Part shown: positions 41,030 through 50,887 of the stretch, in pieces
Layout of the letters: every line of letters starts with the position of its first letter
How positions within the stretch are numbered: position 1 is the stretch's first letter
NCBI GenBank assembly: GCA_944472135.2
Contig: OX235263.1
Span: 11,701,517 to 11,765,516, forward strand
Source of the DNA: Trichobilharzia regenti
Taxonomy: Eukaryota > Platyhelminthes > Trematoda > Strigeidida > Schistosomatidae
Direction: 5' to 3'
DNA length: 64,000 nucleotides
Made by a program: the position numbers and the translations under genes
Notes under the pieces: generated by a model
What the model was told of the DNA's origin: nothing
Databases searched by the model: none
Seen by the model: the letters and a program-made list of their open reading frames with translations, nothing else

Positions 41030-41250
41030 ATAACTTTTGAAAATCAAAACAGGTGATTCAGCAAAGAGACCCTTTCAAAGAATTTATCATCAAGCTGTAC
41101 AGTCGTATATATGTGGTTTTTAATAAGTTATATCTGGTGACGGAATTGAATCATAGGTGTGAATACATGAAATAATAATAGTTGTACGAAATGCAATTAA
41201 AACATTTGTGATTTATGTAGATGATATTAGAACATAAAACAGGAGATGCG
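41030..41250 (-). repeat. PLE-A terminal region, distal part
   Basis: Minus-strand PLE-A end, continued at 41496-41885 beyond a SINE-alpha. Carries the hammerhead-like motif at 41059-41097. Confidence 0.7.
41059..41097 (-). ncRNA. Hammerhead-like motif of PLE-A
   Basis: Minus strand: stem I CAGC/GCUG, core UUGAUGA, GAAA, stem III AGGG with UCUUU (wobble), then G of stem I. Close to the 11323 copy. Confidence 0.45.
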
Positions 41251-41495
41251 TGTTTTCCTTTTGGAATCGCGACCCCGGGTACCGACTCCGTAGAATTCAT
41301 CCCGGCCGGAGTAATTCTTACGAGGCCTGGGTTCGAACCCCTCACGGTGGGTGCGTACTGCCGATGATTCCCAAACTAGGATGAAACAACAGCTGTCCAG
41401 TACTCCCTGGTTTTCAATGGTTCTCTAACTGATATCAATCCGTGATCAACTCGTAAAACATAACTAATCCTTACAAACCAAAAAATATTAGTGAT
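41251..41495 (+). mobile_element. SINE-alpha in PLE-A
   Basis: Shortened upstream part, then box B-like 'gggttcgaacccc', hammerhead and the 'gttctctaactgatatcaat' end. Splits the PLE-A terminal region. Confidence 0.75.
41355..41403 (+). ncRNA. Hammerhead ribozyme, SINE-alpha, one core change
   Basis: Stem I GUACUG/CAGUAC perfect; core CCGAUGA (U to C in CUGAUGA); stem II UUCC/GGAU weak; GAAA present; stem III ACAG/CUGU with extra CA; triplet GUC. The core change probably abolishes cleavage. Confidence 0.6.
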
Positions 41496-41885
41496 TATAA
41501 TCATAGTTATATGTCAAGTAGCGAAACAATTAATGTCGTATACAAAATAATTCATAGGAAGTATAGAACTTGGAAGGGGTGTGCAATTATGGATTAGTAG
41601 GCAAATCGAATAAATTAAAAACGTTATGTAGCATTGTGTGAAATTTCATAACACTGAATTTAACTTTGTAAAAAAGAATTGACTTAGAATGACAAGTGAA
41701 ACGACTGAAATAATACCGGGGACAATTCAAGATGAGAATAGTAATAGTAGTAACAATTGACCTGATAAAGGAAAAGTATACAGATTGAATAAACAAAACG
41801 AAAATTAGGTAGAGCTAAAATATGATTGGGGGTGACCATAATGCCATGAAAGTTGGAGGGGTTGAACAAACTATTTCTGTGCACA
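41496..41885 (-). repeat. PLE-A terminal region, proximal part
   Basis: Minus strand counterpart of 8651-8935 (same order of 'ctacctaattttcgttttgt', 'tgaattgtccccggtattat', 'atgaaatttcaca'). Confidence 0.75.
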
Positions 41886-42240
41886 GAGATCGGGCTTTTC
41901 TGTTTCGATAGCCAAAGCTTCAGCAGTAGGAGATGAAGGGTAAATTTCTCTTTGCCTTTTAGATGACTTTAAAGGTGGAGGCTATAGATATAGGGTGGTC
42001 ATTATAGCCCCAGATTTTCAACGATCACGCTTCTTTTTGCTCCACTTCCACCTCTTTGTAACTACAATGCAGGATAATGTTTTTGCACCTTCTTGGACCA
42101 AACTCGAGTCGAACGACTGATATACCTGGCTCCACATGAGCAGGTGAATTGATAAACACGCATAGAGCTGATCAGCAGCAGGATCTTGTCCTTCAGGTAA
42201 CTGAACTGTAATGGTTGACTAGCAAATGCTATTTTCAAAG
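41886..42240 (-). pseudogene. PLE-A EN remnant
   Basis: Minus strand: 'CVYQFTCSCGARYISRSTRV'-type EN start around 42120-42160 and the 'EALAIETEKPDLCAQK' end at 41880-41925, with stops between. Shares the 'TEKPDLC' ending with 8330-8365, so it is the same subfamily. Confidence 0.7.
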
Positions 42241-42454
42241 ATGCATTATCTAGAATACTTCTTCATAATCTCTTGAACTGTTTTCATCAGATTAGTTTTG
42301 GTGAGCTTTTCTTTGATATACAACAGTTTGTAAAGTGACAAGATCAACATAACACGTTTCTGACACACAAGATATTTGAAGAATGGTGTAGACTGATATA
42401 CATGAAATCATTTCATCGACTGTTAAATGAATGCATGTTCCTAATAAATTTAAT
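42241..42454. other. No feature recognised
   Basis: Unassigned spacer. Confidence 0.4.
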
Positions 42455-42650
42455 TTCGTGGCGCAAAGGCTAAGACGCTTGCCGACGATGCACTTGGTCT
42501 GGGGTTCGATCCTCCGCCGACACACACCTGCTATCAGTGGTCGTCCTGGCAGATTTGGGCTACCGATATCACATGCTGGAAATTCCGTGCTTGTACCTAA
42601 ATACTATGTGAAATCAAGCTTTAATCAAAAAATTTTTCAATTAAATTGAT
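42455..42650 (+). mobile_element. SINE-C
   Basis: Head 'gtggcgcaaaggctaagac' and box B-like 'ggggttcgatcc', block 'acacctgctatcagtggtcg', tail 'atgctggaaattcc' and 'aatcaagctttaatc'. More diverged than 16316. Confidence 0.7.
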
Positions 42651-42820
42651 TTAATGAAGTTAAGTAAGTTCATTATTGAATTGAATTTTTGATTTTCCCG
42701 TCGATTGTTTGGACCGAAGTGCTCAATCTCAGGTTGACATGTCGGTTTCTTGTGCAGATACTTCGACGACGTCTGGGCATTTAATCAGTATACAATTGGT
42801 GGATGGTGGCTAGCAGTGGA

Positions 42821-42865
42821 ATCCAGGATGCGCATTTCGTCCTATTTGGGACTCTTCAGCGTTTG
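42821..42865 (-). ncRNA. Hammerhead ribozyme, stem I lost
   Basis: Minus strand: core CUGAAGA, stem II GUCC/GGAC with CAAAUA loop, GAAA, AUGC/GCAU-type stem III and AUC triplet are all intact. The 5' strand of stem I is replaced (AAACG), so it no longer pairs with CUGGAU. Confidence 0.7.
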
Positions 42866-42929
42866 AAACTATGGGTACTGGGTTCGACCTTCGGTGGGAA
42901 CGTCATCACTCACTGAGAAATGCAGGCAC

Positions 42930-42974
42930 ATCCAGCTGACGAGTCCTAAATAGGACGAAATGCGCATCCTGGAT
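42930..42974 (+). ncRNA. Hammerhead ribozyme, intact
   Basis: Stem I AUCCAG/CUGGAU, 6 perfect pairs; core CUGACGA at 42936-42942; stem II GUCC/GGAC with UAAAUA loop; GAAA at 42957-42960; very short stem III within AUGCGCAU; cleavage triplet AUC ending at 42968. All core bases conserved. Closely resembles the well-studied schistosome ribozyme. Confidence 0.9.
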
Positions 42975-43015
42975 TCCACTTCTAGACACCATCCACCAAC
43001 TGTATATTGAGTAAG

Positions 43016-43534
43016 TTCATTTTTATAATGGGTTAAAAGTAGATAGAGACAGTATTAGGTGTTTGAAGAGTTTGAAATTTAAAATCCTTCACACTTTTTG
43101 GCCCCCTGTTTTTTACAGATATTTTACGACTGACAATAATCAGTCCATCAACGTAATTGCTATCCTGAAACCAACTTAATCAAAGTAAAACTTGAAGTTT
43201 TTCTTTCTGAAATACAAATCTCCCTCTTAAAACATATCCTTTCACTTTGATGAATTTAAACAAATAATTCAGGAAACAAATCTTAAATTTTATTGTTGTT
43301 TTTTTCTACAATCAAGTCACATTACATTTGACGTCTGTGAAAACTACCTGTGTTCTCCGACCTGTTTAAGTGAGGTTATGGATACACACTCCTCTGAAAT
43401 CCATTGAAATTTAACCAGTGGTCATAAACAGTGAGAGAAAACTGCCTCTGAGACTGGGAAAAATAGTGCAATGCATGTAGTTGCATGCAGGCACTCACCT
43501 ACACTTTCTAGCCACCTTCGAACAGTTACTGTTC
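43016..43534. other. No feature recognised
   Basis: Unassigned AT-rich DNA. Confidence 0.45.
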
Positions 43535-43700
43535 AACTGAGACCACCATCTAATACCAACATTACACAGTGCACCGTAATGGTAAGCCACCTAGCATGGG
43601 GTGGCCAAACTGCAAGCTTGACTGATGGAATTCAGTCTGCACCGAAGATAGGACAAGACACAATACACTAGTTAGTGACTAGTATGCAATCAAAAATATA
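43535..43700 (+). mobile_element. SINE-beta fragment
   Basis: Has 'gccacctagcatggggtggcc' and 'attcagtctgcaccga' followed by 'cactagttagtgactagt', the upstream block of SINE-beta. No tRNA-like part or ribozyme. Confidence 0.65.
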
Positions 43701-44289
43701 ATAGGTGTCCACTAAAGCAGAGATTTCAGTTACTTCAACCTGTAATAAAGTTTGTCCGGTCAGACTGATTTTACAGCTTAAAGTGTGTCTACAAATAGAC
43801 TACTTGTACACGCTTTTCTCAACCGCCTCTTTAAAATATTTGCTTAACCAGGAAAGAGACGACAAAGATGAAAATGTTTTCACGAAAACATATTCTACTG
43901 ATTGATTAATATCAGTAGGTGGGTACAGTTCACATCAACCAGTAGCATTGGACGATATTTTTGTTGAACGGGATCGAGAAAAGCAGTGATATGCCCTGTT
44001 TGACAGACGGAATCAGTTCAAATCATCGCATGTCTCGGTAGATAGTTGGGAGAAATGCAAGTATATCGAATCCATTCCGCAGTTTGCTGCTTAGCTGCAT
44101 TAAATAATCTTAGAATTTCTTCTGTATTACTTTTATAAATTTTAAAAAATCACTAAGAAACCACAGTTTACATTTCATGGCTGTTTTCACAATGAAGTCA
44201 TAAGTAACTTATTTCACAATAATGATTGAAAACATCTACTGAGAACGTTCCCTTAAAAATCTATGAAGCCTAAATCAATAGAACTGACC
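43701..44289. other. No feature recognised
   Basis: Unassigned; nothing supportable in any frame. Confidence 0.45.
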
Positions 44290-44835
44290 ATACTTTCTGC
44301 TCACAAAAGATTTCTCTACTTGAACCTACAAATCAATGGAGACAAATGGACAGAAATGATGAGAAACTGCTTGGGTCATTCATTGAAGAAAACCTTTTTT
44401 CAGCTGAAATTCGACTGACTTTCTCCACAAAACCACTAATTGGCATGAACGTGAAGGACAAGCTACCACTGCCACTGCTGACAAACCTCATCAGTGTGAA
44501 TTTACCAATTCAGATGCTCATGCGGAACAAGGTATGTTGGCCGTACTTAGAGTTTGGTATCCATACGTGTCATCAAAGACTTACTCTCACGTTATTATAA
44601 GGGACAAAAGAATCTCTCAACAGCAGCTCCATTCTGGAGTGCCTGATCTAATCTCGAAATCAAAGTGACTCACAAACCAACTTCAAGGTCATCCACAGAG
44701 TACGTGGAATCTAGCTTAATGAGTACGAATGAAACTTCTTCATGCAGTAAAAGCAATAGCGATTCACATGTGAAATCCTAAACGCTGCATAAAGAAGAAG
44801 TTTGTTCAGTCAGTAAATCTACAGTTAACCTGACC
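44290..44835 (+). pseudogene. PLE-A-related fragment (linker and EN)
   Basis: Frames give 'KRFLYLNLQINGD', 'FSTKPLIGMNVKDKLPL', a damaged EN ('YQFRCSCGTRYVGRT' recoverable around 44505-44550 only by frame changes) and the tail 'KKKFVQSVNLQL' at about 44790. No RT. Confidence 0.65.
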
Positions 44836-44999
44836 TATCTTAACAACGGATGTGTAATTTTTGCTTATTTAAATCCCAATTTTATTATTATTATCTTCCC
44901 TCACCCCCTAATAAATATCTACCCCTTATTCCCATTGTTGTTAACCCGACTCTTATTCGACTTTGGCTGAGTCATACTCAACTCCATCAGTTATATTTT
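44836..44999. other. AT-rich spacer
   Basis: Nothing recognised. Confidence 0.4.
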
Positions 45000-45720
45000 T
45001 ACTATTTCCTTTAATTCCTTGAGGAACATAGGGCTTCAGCCAAACGTCTCCATTGGGTTCGGTTCTCTGCTTAAGTTTTCACCTGACTCCAAGTCTGCCC
45101 ACGTGCTTTCATCCCCTCTTCACATGAACTCCTCCAAATCACCCTTGCACTGACGACCAACTCGCCGCTTCCCTTTCGGTCGGGTTCCACTCGAGTGATG
45201 GCTTGTCTAGTGATGTCACTTGATGGTTTGTTTCCTCAGAATATGGCCAATCCATCTCCATTTCTTCCTGCTTATTTGTTGCACAATCGGTCCCTGGTTG
45301 GTTAGCTCACTGCCAGAGATCCCTGTTTGTGATCTTTTCTGGCCATCTTATCTTTAGTAGCATTGACCTAAGACAGCAATTAATGAAGGTCTTTAGTTTG
45401 TTTGAGGGGCTCTTTACGACGCGCCAAGTCTCTGTTCCGTATAGTAGCACTGAGTGATTTAATGTTGGAGTTGAAAATCTGGATCTCATTTTTGATGCTG
45501 AGTACTGTTGACCTCCACACAGACTTGACAGTAATGAGAGCTTGTCTTGCTTTCCTGGTCCTTGCTTTGATTTCCTTGTCAGTTCCGTCCGCCTGTAGTT
45601 GAAACGATGCTTCTCAGGTGTGTAGGTAAAGGAGGTTGTTTCTTTCAGGTTCTTCCCATTTATGCTGAGTGCTGTCTGTTGCTGTTGCTGTTACCCAGGA
45701 ATCATCATCAGCCGGTTTAT
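45000..45720 (-). pseudogene. RTE-type LINE fragment
   Basis: Frame 45307-45489 reads 'NHSVLLYGTETWRVVKSPSN' (in part) and 'IRWPEKITNRDLW', and further C-terminal coding lies at 45100-45300. 3' end at 45005-45030. Faces a small plus-strand RTE tail at 45790-46020. Confidence 0.8.
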
Positions 45721-45789
45721 TTTATTTAATTATATTTTTGTTTCCACCTGATTACCGCTTTTTGTGTAAGAAAATTCATCAGATATATG

Positions 45790-46020
45790 TCCGAATAGGA
45801 TGAATCAGAAAGGCAAAATACACCTTCATCACTCTGAATTTGGAACCTCATGAGAAGCGACGAGTGGGTCATCAGTCGGAGGGTGACATAGAGGAGGAGA
45901 TGAGAGTTTATGCGCAGACAGGAACCTAGCTTAAGAGGAATGCAGAGAAAAGAATAAAGTGGAGATGTGCTGTTGAAGCCTGATGCTTCACTTGGAACCA
46001 AAGGGAATATTAATAATGCG
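45790..46020 (+). pseudogene. RTE-type LINE 3' tail
   Basis: 'gaagcgacgagtgggtcatcag', 'gtggagatgtgctgttgaagcc' and 'cacttggaaccaaaggg' then (AAT)n. Confidence 0.7.
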
Positions 46021-46274
46021 TAATTGAACAGCTTGAGAATGATGGCACTAAAAACAGCAACTTTTAGCCGAACTCTTTTCTTTTTAGTATCAGTATATTA
46101 TACTGTGAGCTGATATGTCGACAAAAGCAGAATATTTCCAATCCTACATGCATAAGCCAGCAGAAAAACAATTTCAGCAAGTAAAAACGAACTAACCGTG
46201 ACCCACTGGCCTAGACAACATCTTTTTGGTGTTTGAGATTACAGCTTCTAGGTTTCAGCTTCAGGAGATGCAGA
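46021..46274. other. No feature recognised
   Basis: Spacer. Confidence 0.4.
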
Positions 46275-46480
46275 TACACTTTTTCATTCCTTCACGTTTC
46301 AAGCGGAACATAGGGCTGTACACATGAAATTAGGGAGCTTCAAAGTTTCAGTAGCGTATGTGTATTTTTCTGAGGATTTCTAACGCTAGTCACTCACTAC
46401 CAACCTTTGCTTTCTATCCACCTTATAACCGGCTGACGTAGGACAATAATAGCGTTAGTCACGAGTAGAATCCAGACCAT
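46275..46480 (-). mobile_element. SINE-R, degraded
   Basis: Minus strand: 'ccttcacgtttcaagcggaac' and 'agggctgtacac' tail complement, body remnants with 'agtttcagtagc'. Head too decayed to recognise. Confidence 0.5.
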
Positions 46481-46594
46481 ATTGTTGCTTAACGAACATT
46501 ATACAATTAAAGCATTAACGTGCTGCTCAACACAATATAACATAGTTAACTACAAAATCAGATCATTTCGAAAAAAGCAACAATTACAGTTTTA

Positions 46595-46644
46595 GCAGAG
46601 TAAAGTGGTACCATCTTTTATATCTTTGCCAACTCGTCAGCTGC
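46595..46644 (-). ncRNA. Hammerhead-like motif of PLE-C
   Basis: Stem I GCAG/CUGC is fully paired here. Core CUGACGA intact; stem II and GAAA are mutated (GAUA); palindrome GGUACC kept. Confidence 0.4.
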
Positions 46645-46950
46645 TTACAGGCCAAAGACATTATTAAATTTATCTACAAAAACAATTTTAACATGCTTGC
46701 ACAGAGTTCATTTCAAACAAAAATAAATCGATCAATATCCCCATATAGTAATAATAATTACAAATATATGCGTAATATTAAACACTACTCCGAACAACAA
46801 TAATAATCAAACACAATGGAAACTTTTAGCATAAAGCATTTAGATGAAAGAGAGATGAGAATATCCAGTTACCAGGGCAAAGAAAGACTGATAACCACTT
46901 CTTTCTGGACGCATAAATCAGATTTCAGGCACTTGTTGGGAATGGCTTCA
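46595..46950 (-). repeat. PLE-C terminal region
   Basis: 3' end of the minus-strand PLE-C copy; includes 'ccagttaccagggcaaagaaag' (46871-46892 region) and the hammerhead-like motif. Confidence 0.7.
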
Positions 46951-47985
46951 GCAAACTTGAGGAGAATGGAGGTCTTTTGCCTATTGATAATTTTGAACGA
47001 CTTTTCGACGTCCACCTCATGACTCGTGTCGAGCAGATGCCTCGAGATGACACTGTTTAAAGCATTTGTTCCCCTTTAGAGACAGATGTTTTGGTACGTG
47101 TTTAGAAAAATCGTAGATATGCCTTTCTTTCTTTCTTTCCAGTGTATACAGTTGAAGTTTACATGAGAAGTATATCTATCGATTTTCGATTGTACCAAAG
47201 AACAAGTTTTTCGGTAGACAGGGACGAGCTAAGCTGCAGGATAGGCTATGACTAGTGATGTACTCAGCCTCCTCTTGATCATTGCTGCAATGTCTTCACC
47301 TTTACAATCAAGCTGAATGTAGATTGGCTTTTTACCAGCTGTGATTTATTTTATATTTTTGACTTCAGATCTTCCATACTTGTTGATGAACCTTTGAGGG
47401 TACCCATCGCTCTTCAATATCTTCTCCAGAAACTCAAATTCTTCCTCTAATTTCTATATAGATCATATTCTCCTCGCTCTATAGTACAGAGTCTTGACTA
47501 GACCACGTTAAAAGCTATTTGGACAAAATCTATTAAATTGTAGATATTGTCCGTTCCACGTAGGCTTTGGATAAATTGACTTCTGAACACTACCGTCTTC
47601 TAGGCGTTCCATGGCAATGTCTTGGAATTGGAACTTCCCGTCACTTTCATGTTCCATAGTAAACTCAATATTGGTGTGTGCATCACTGAATAATCTGAGT
47701 AAGTAAGAAGCATGACTTTCATTATTGCACACTGTAAATGTGTCATCAACATATCGACAGTAGTAAGTTTTTTCGCTGTCGGTTGCATGCTTCAACTTTG
47801 TTCTTTCACGGTTAGACATGAATATATCTACTAAAACAATGCTAAGTGGACTGCCCATAGCTACATTATCTATTTGGCGGTAAAGAGTGTTGTCAAATTG
47901 AAATCGCACATCCATGGTACACATAAGCGATAGGCGTTTTAATTCCGACTCCGGGAGTGGGAGAAGATCAGACTGCTGACAAATG
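46951..47985 (-). pseudogene. PLE-C, RT catalytic part and EN
   Basis: Frame 47508-47924 (138 residues) carries 'CTMDVRFQFDNTLYRQIDNVAMGSPLS' in pieces (motif B region), 'CRYVDDTFTVCNN' with an intact YVDD, 'FTMEHESDGKFQF' and 'KPTWNGQYLQFNRFCP'. Then frameshifts through the linker to EN remains near 47000-47190. The longest PLE-C copy. The N-terminal half, including motif A, is missing by truncation. Confidence 0.85.
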
Positions 47986-48409
47986 AAATGAACTATAACT
48001 GAAACTCACTATTTGCTCCACTAAGATTTTATTAAGTATCAGTAATACACACAGTGCCTACTTCACTTTAATATGTGCAATTAAGAAAATGTAGGAAACC
48101 ATTGAAAACAGTTGTTGGTATTGATTTTGTTACCAGCTATCAGGAAGGGGTTCTTACAAAGGATAATACTGAAGTTTTAGGCTAATATAGGTTCAATCCA
48201 ACGTCACTGAAAAACCCCATTCCTTTATCTTATATATACATCACCGTATCTGTGTAGAAGGATTTGTAGATATATGATAAGTGGTCAATAGGAATTTGTC
48301 TTTCATTCGTAGGTAGCAGGAGATTAACTGCCCCTGGGTTTGGAAATTATGATGTGGCACGTTATGTAGCTGATAGTAACTTGTAGTCGCTCATTTTCAT
48401 CATCTATTA
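47986..48409. other. No feature recognised
   Basis: Unassigned spacer. Confidence 0.4.
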
Positions 48410-49200
48410 TTATTGTTCCCTTGGGTTCCTAGCGGAACACAGGGCTTCAACCGCACATTTCCAATTGCCACTTCTGTCTTCTGCTGTACTTTTCACCTGC
48501 ATAAAAGTTAGTCCATACTGTTTCAACTCCTCTTCACACGATCTCCTCCATGTCACTCTTGCACTGACGTCCCACTCACCACTTCCCTTTCGACGTGGTT
48601 ACACTCGAGCAATGGCCTGAGGCGCGCGCGATGTCACCCAGCGGTCTCCTCAGCGAGTTTCCAATCCATCTTAATTCACTTTCTCCTGCATATTTGTTGG
48701 TTGGCTATTGCTTCTTGTTTTGTTTGTTCCCATAGTTTCTTGTTGTTGGTGATTCTTTCCGGCACGGCCATCTTATCTTCAGTTTAGAACGAAGACAGCT
48801 GTGGGTTGATAAATGTCTGAAACAGGCTGTTGGAAATATTCTTTGTGACCCGCCCGCCAAGTTTATGATCCGTATGGAAGAAGTGACTTACTTGACGTTT
48901 GTATTGAAAATCCGACCGCATTTTGTTGTTGATGTTGGCTGAGTGACGAAGATTTCCAGATTGGTTTCAAGTTGATGAATGTGTTTCTCGCCTTCCCGAT
49001 TCTCGTTCGATTTGACATCCTCGTCCGTTCCGAACTCCTGTAGTTGAGACAATGCTCATTGCCAGATAAGTGAATGAAGTAACCTCTTTCAAATCCTTCC
49101 CGTTGATGGTGATTGGCGCTGGATGTTGCTGTTGTGGTTGTTGTTGGTTAGTTATTTTCATATTTTCACCTGAAGTCCAACATCATCTAGTCACCTTGAA
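48410..49200 (-). pseudogene. RTE-type LINE fragment
   Basis: 3' end at 48418-48440; C-terminal region with 'ccactcaccacttccctttcg' complement; frame 48967-49161 gives 'MKITNQQQPQQQHPAPITIN' and 'LKEVTSFTYLAMSIVSTTG', the best-preserved form of this block. No catalytic box. Confidence 0.85.
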
Positions 49201-49294
49201 ATTATTAAGAATTATTAGTGATAATAGCAATAACAATAATAATGACAACATGCATGACAAACATGCACAGAATGATTACAACACCAACGATGAG

Positions 49295-49760
49295 GAAGTA
49301 AATTCATCAGTAGTACTCCCATACAGAGAAGGAACATAGAAAACCGTACAGAGAATTCTTAGCGATGCAGGAATAAAAGTAGCTGGCATTCAAACCACCC
49401 ACAAACTCAACTACAAACAAGTTTTTTGGTTAAAGGGTCAATCCTGTGGAGCCGATAAAACAAAACAATTTCGTTCATCTAATACCCTGCCTGCAATGAT
49501 TCTCCGGTCAAATACGTAGGTCAAAGTAATAGAACAGGGTCAGTCAGATTAGCCGAGCATAAAAACCTAGTAAAATCTGGATAAATTGACCGCAACAATG
49601 TTGGAAATCTGGAGAATAGTACGGTTATACTAAAACATCCAATTACACGCAACCACGCTATACAATGTAGTAAGATAAAAGTTCTAGAATCCAATATAAC
49701 AGGGTGAGCAGACTGATTGACAATGAAAGCTTTATTTATCAAACCAACTGAGGATAAGAT
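49295..49760 (+). pseudogene. GIY-YIG remnant with upstream linker (PLE-D)
   Basis: 'NSSVVLPYREGT', a stop, 'KTVQRILSDAGIKVAGIQTTHKL' (pieces), then 'PVKYVGQSNRTGSVRLAEHKNL' and 'ILKHPITRNHAIQC'. This is the linker and GIY-YIG module of a PLE distinct from PLE-A in its 'RLAEHKN' and 'HPITRNH' motifs. Paralogous to 722-967. Confidence 0.7.
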
Positions 49761-49904
49761 TTGCAACAGAAATGAGTCGATGGACATCTGAAAAATTCTG
49801 TTACCCATAAGACTACAAACAGGAAAGAATAAAGAAAACTGTAAAACGAATAAGTCAAAACTGTGTGGTCAAAAGTGACATGATTATGAACAAGAATGAA
49901 TGGT

Positions 49905-50274
49905 CTACAGGATTTCATCATCAGCTAACGTTAGTTAGAGAACCACTGTAAAAAATTTGGGATACTGGACACTTGTTTCGCCCTAGTTTAACACTCTTCG
50001 GCAGTATGCACTCCCCGATGTTCGAACCCAGGGCCTTCTGGAAACAAGGCCAGTGAGCTCGCAGACCATTAGGCCACTGGGAGCCGATCGAATGACTAGC
50101 CCATGAATTCTAGCTTCTGTCAATTCACGACATAGCGCGACCCCTAGCCAATGTCTTTGGTGAGTATTTGTCCTGACACCCGACCTGCTTGCACCCTACT
50201 GGTCACTACTTCTCACTAGAACCCCCTACCTGAATAGGGCACGTTGCCAGTGCGCATCTCATTGATATCCAAGT
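49905..50274 (-). mobile_element. SINE-alpha, near full-length
   Basis: Minus strand; mirrored by the plus-strand copy that starts at 50275. All blocks from the 3' end to the 5' 'cccctacctg' are present. Extra sequence at 50224-50274 separates the two. Confidence 0.75.
49962..50008 (-). ncRNA. Hammerhead ribozyme, SINE-alpha, decayed
   Basis: Minus strand: CCGAAGA (same U-to-C core change as 41355), stem II GUGU with GGGC mismatched, GAAA intact, stem I GCAUACUG/CAGUAUCC good. Confidence 0.55.
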
Positions 50275-50528
50275 GTCGTGAATTGGTAAAAGTTAGAATT
50301 CATGGGCCATTGGATCGGGTCACAGTGGCTTAATGGTATACGAGCTCGCCTTGTAACCAGAGGGTTCAGGGTACGAACCCCAGTGGATGCGTATTGCTGA
50401 AGAATGCCAAACTAGGACGAAACAGCTGTCCAGTACTATCAGGTTTTCCAATGGTTTTCTATCTAATGTCAGCGCATGATGAAATCCTGTAACCAATCAA
50501 ATCTTCACAAACCAACACTTGAATAAGA
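50275..50528 (+). mobile_element. SINE-alpha
   Basis: Plus strand: 'agttagaattcatggg', tRNA-like part with box A-like 'agtggcttaatgg' and box B-like 'gggtacgaacccc', hammerhead and complete 3' end to 'ccaacacttgaat'. Confidence 0.8.
50391..50436 (+). ncRNA. Hammerhead ribozyme, SINE-alpha, stem II damaged
   Basis: Stem I GUAUUG/CAGUAC, core CUGAAGA, GAAA, stem III ACAG/CUGU and GUC intact. Stem II reads AUGC against GGAC, so only part can pair. Confidence 0.65.
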
Positions 50529-50887
50529 ATGAATAGTGTTCGAAACTTCATCATCTTTTAAATAATACTGCTTAAGTGTGTGATATATCACCTAAACAAA
50601 TTAATATGGAATTACATACTAACAAACTGCTCTAGTTTTACACACATATATTAATTTTGGGGATATTTATTAGTCAATAAAACTGAGTTTGTGTCTTGAA
50701 GTTTGTCCACAAATATGTTACTTGTAAACATCTTTGCATAGTCACTCGAAAATAAACTTAACTCGAAACAAAAACTATTGTAATGAAAATATTTATGTAA
50801 TGGTATATAGGCTACTGATTGAGTAGGTGTACAAGCAACATCAACAATTTGTGCTTGCTAGCTATATCGAAGTGATGCAAACAGCCG
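50529..50887. other. PLE-C-like terminal remnant
   Basis: 'gatatatcacctaaacaaatta' and 'atatggaattac' resemble 19640-19675. No gene. Confidence 0.35.

Larger units (their letters stand above)
42787..43015. repeat. Inverted repeat carrying two hammerheads
   Basis: Left arm 42787-42865 and right arm 42935-43012 are reverse complements with few changes ('ggtggatggtg' and 'caccatccacc'; 'gtggaatccaggatgcgcat' and its complement). The loop of about 70 bases includes box B-like 'gggttcgacc'. Related to SINE-alpha hammerheads but with the AUCCAG/CUGGAU stem I of the classical schistosome ribozyme. Confidence 0.8.
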
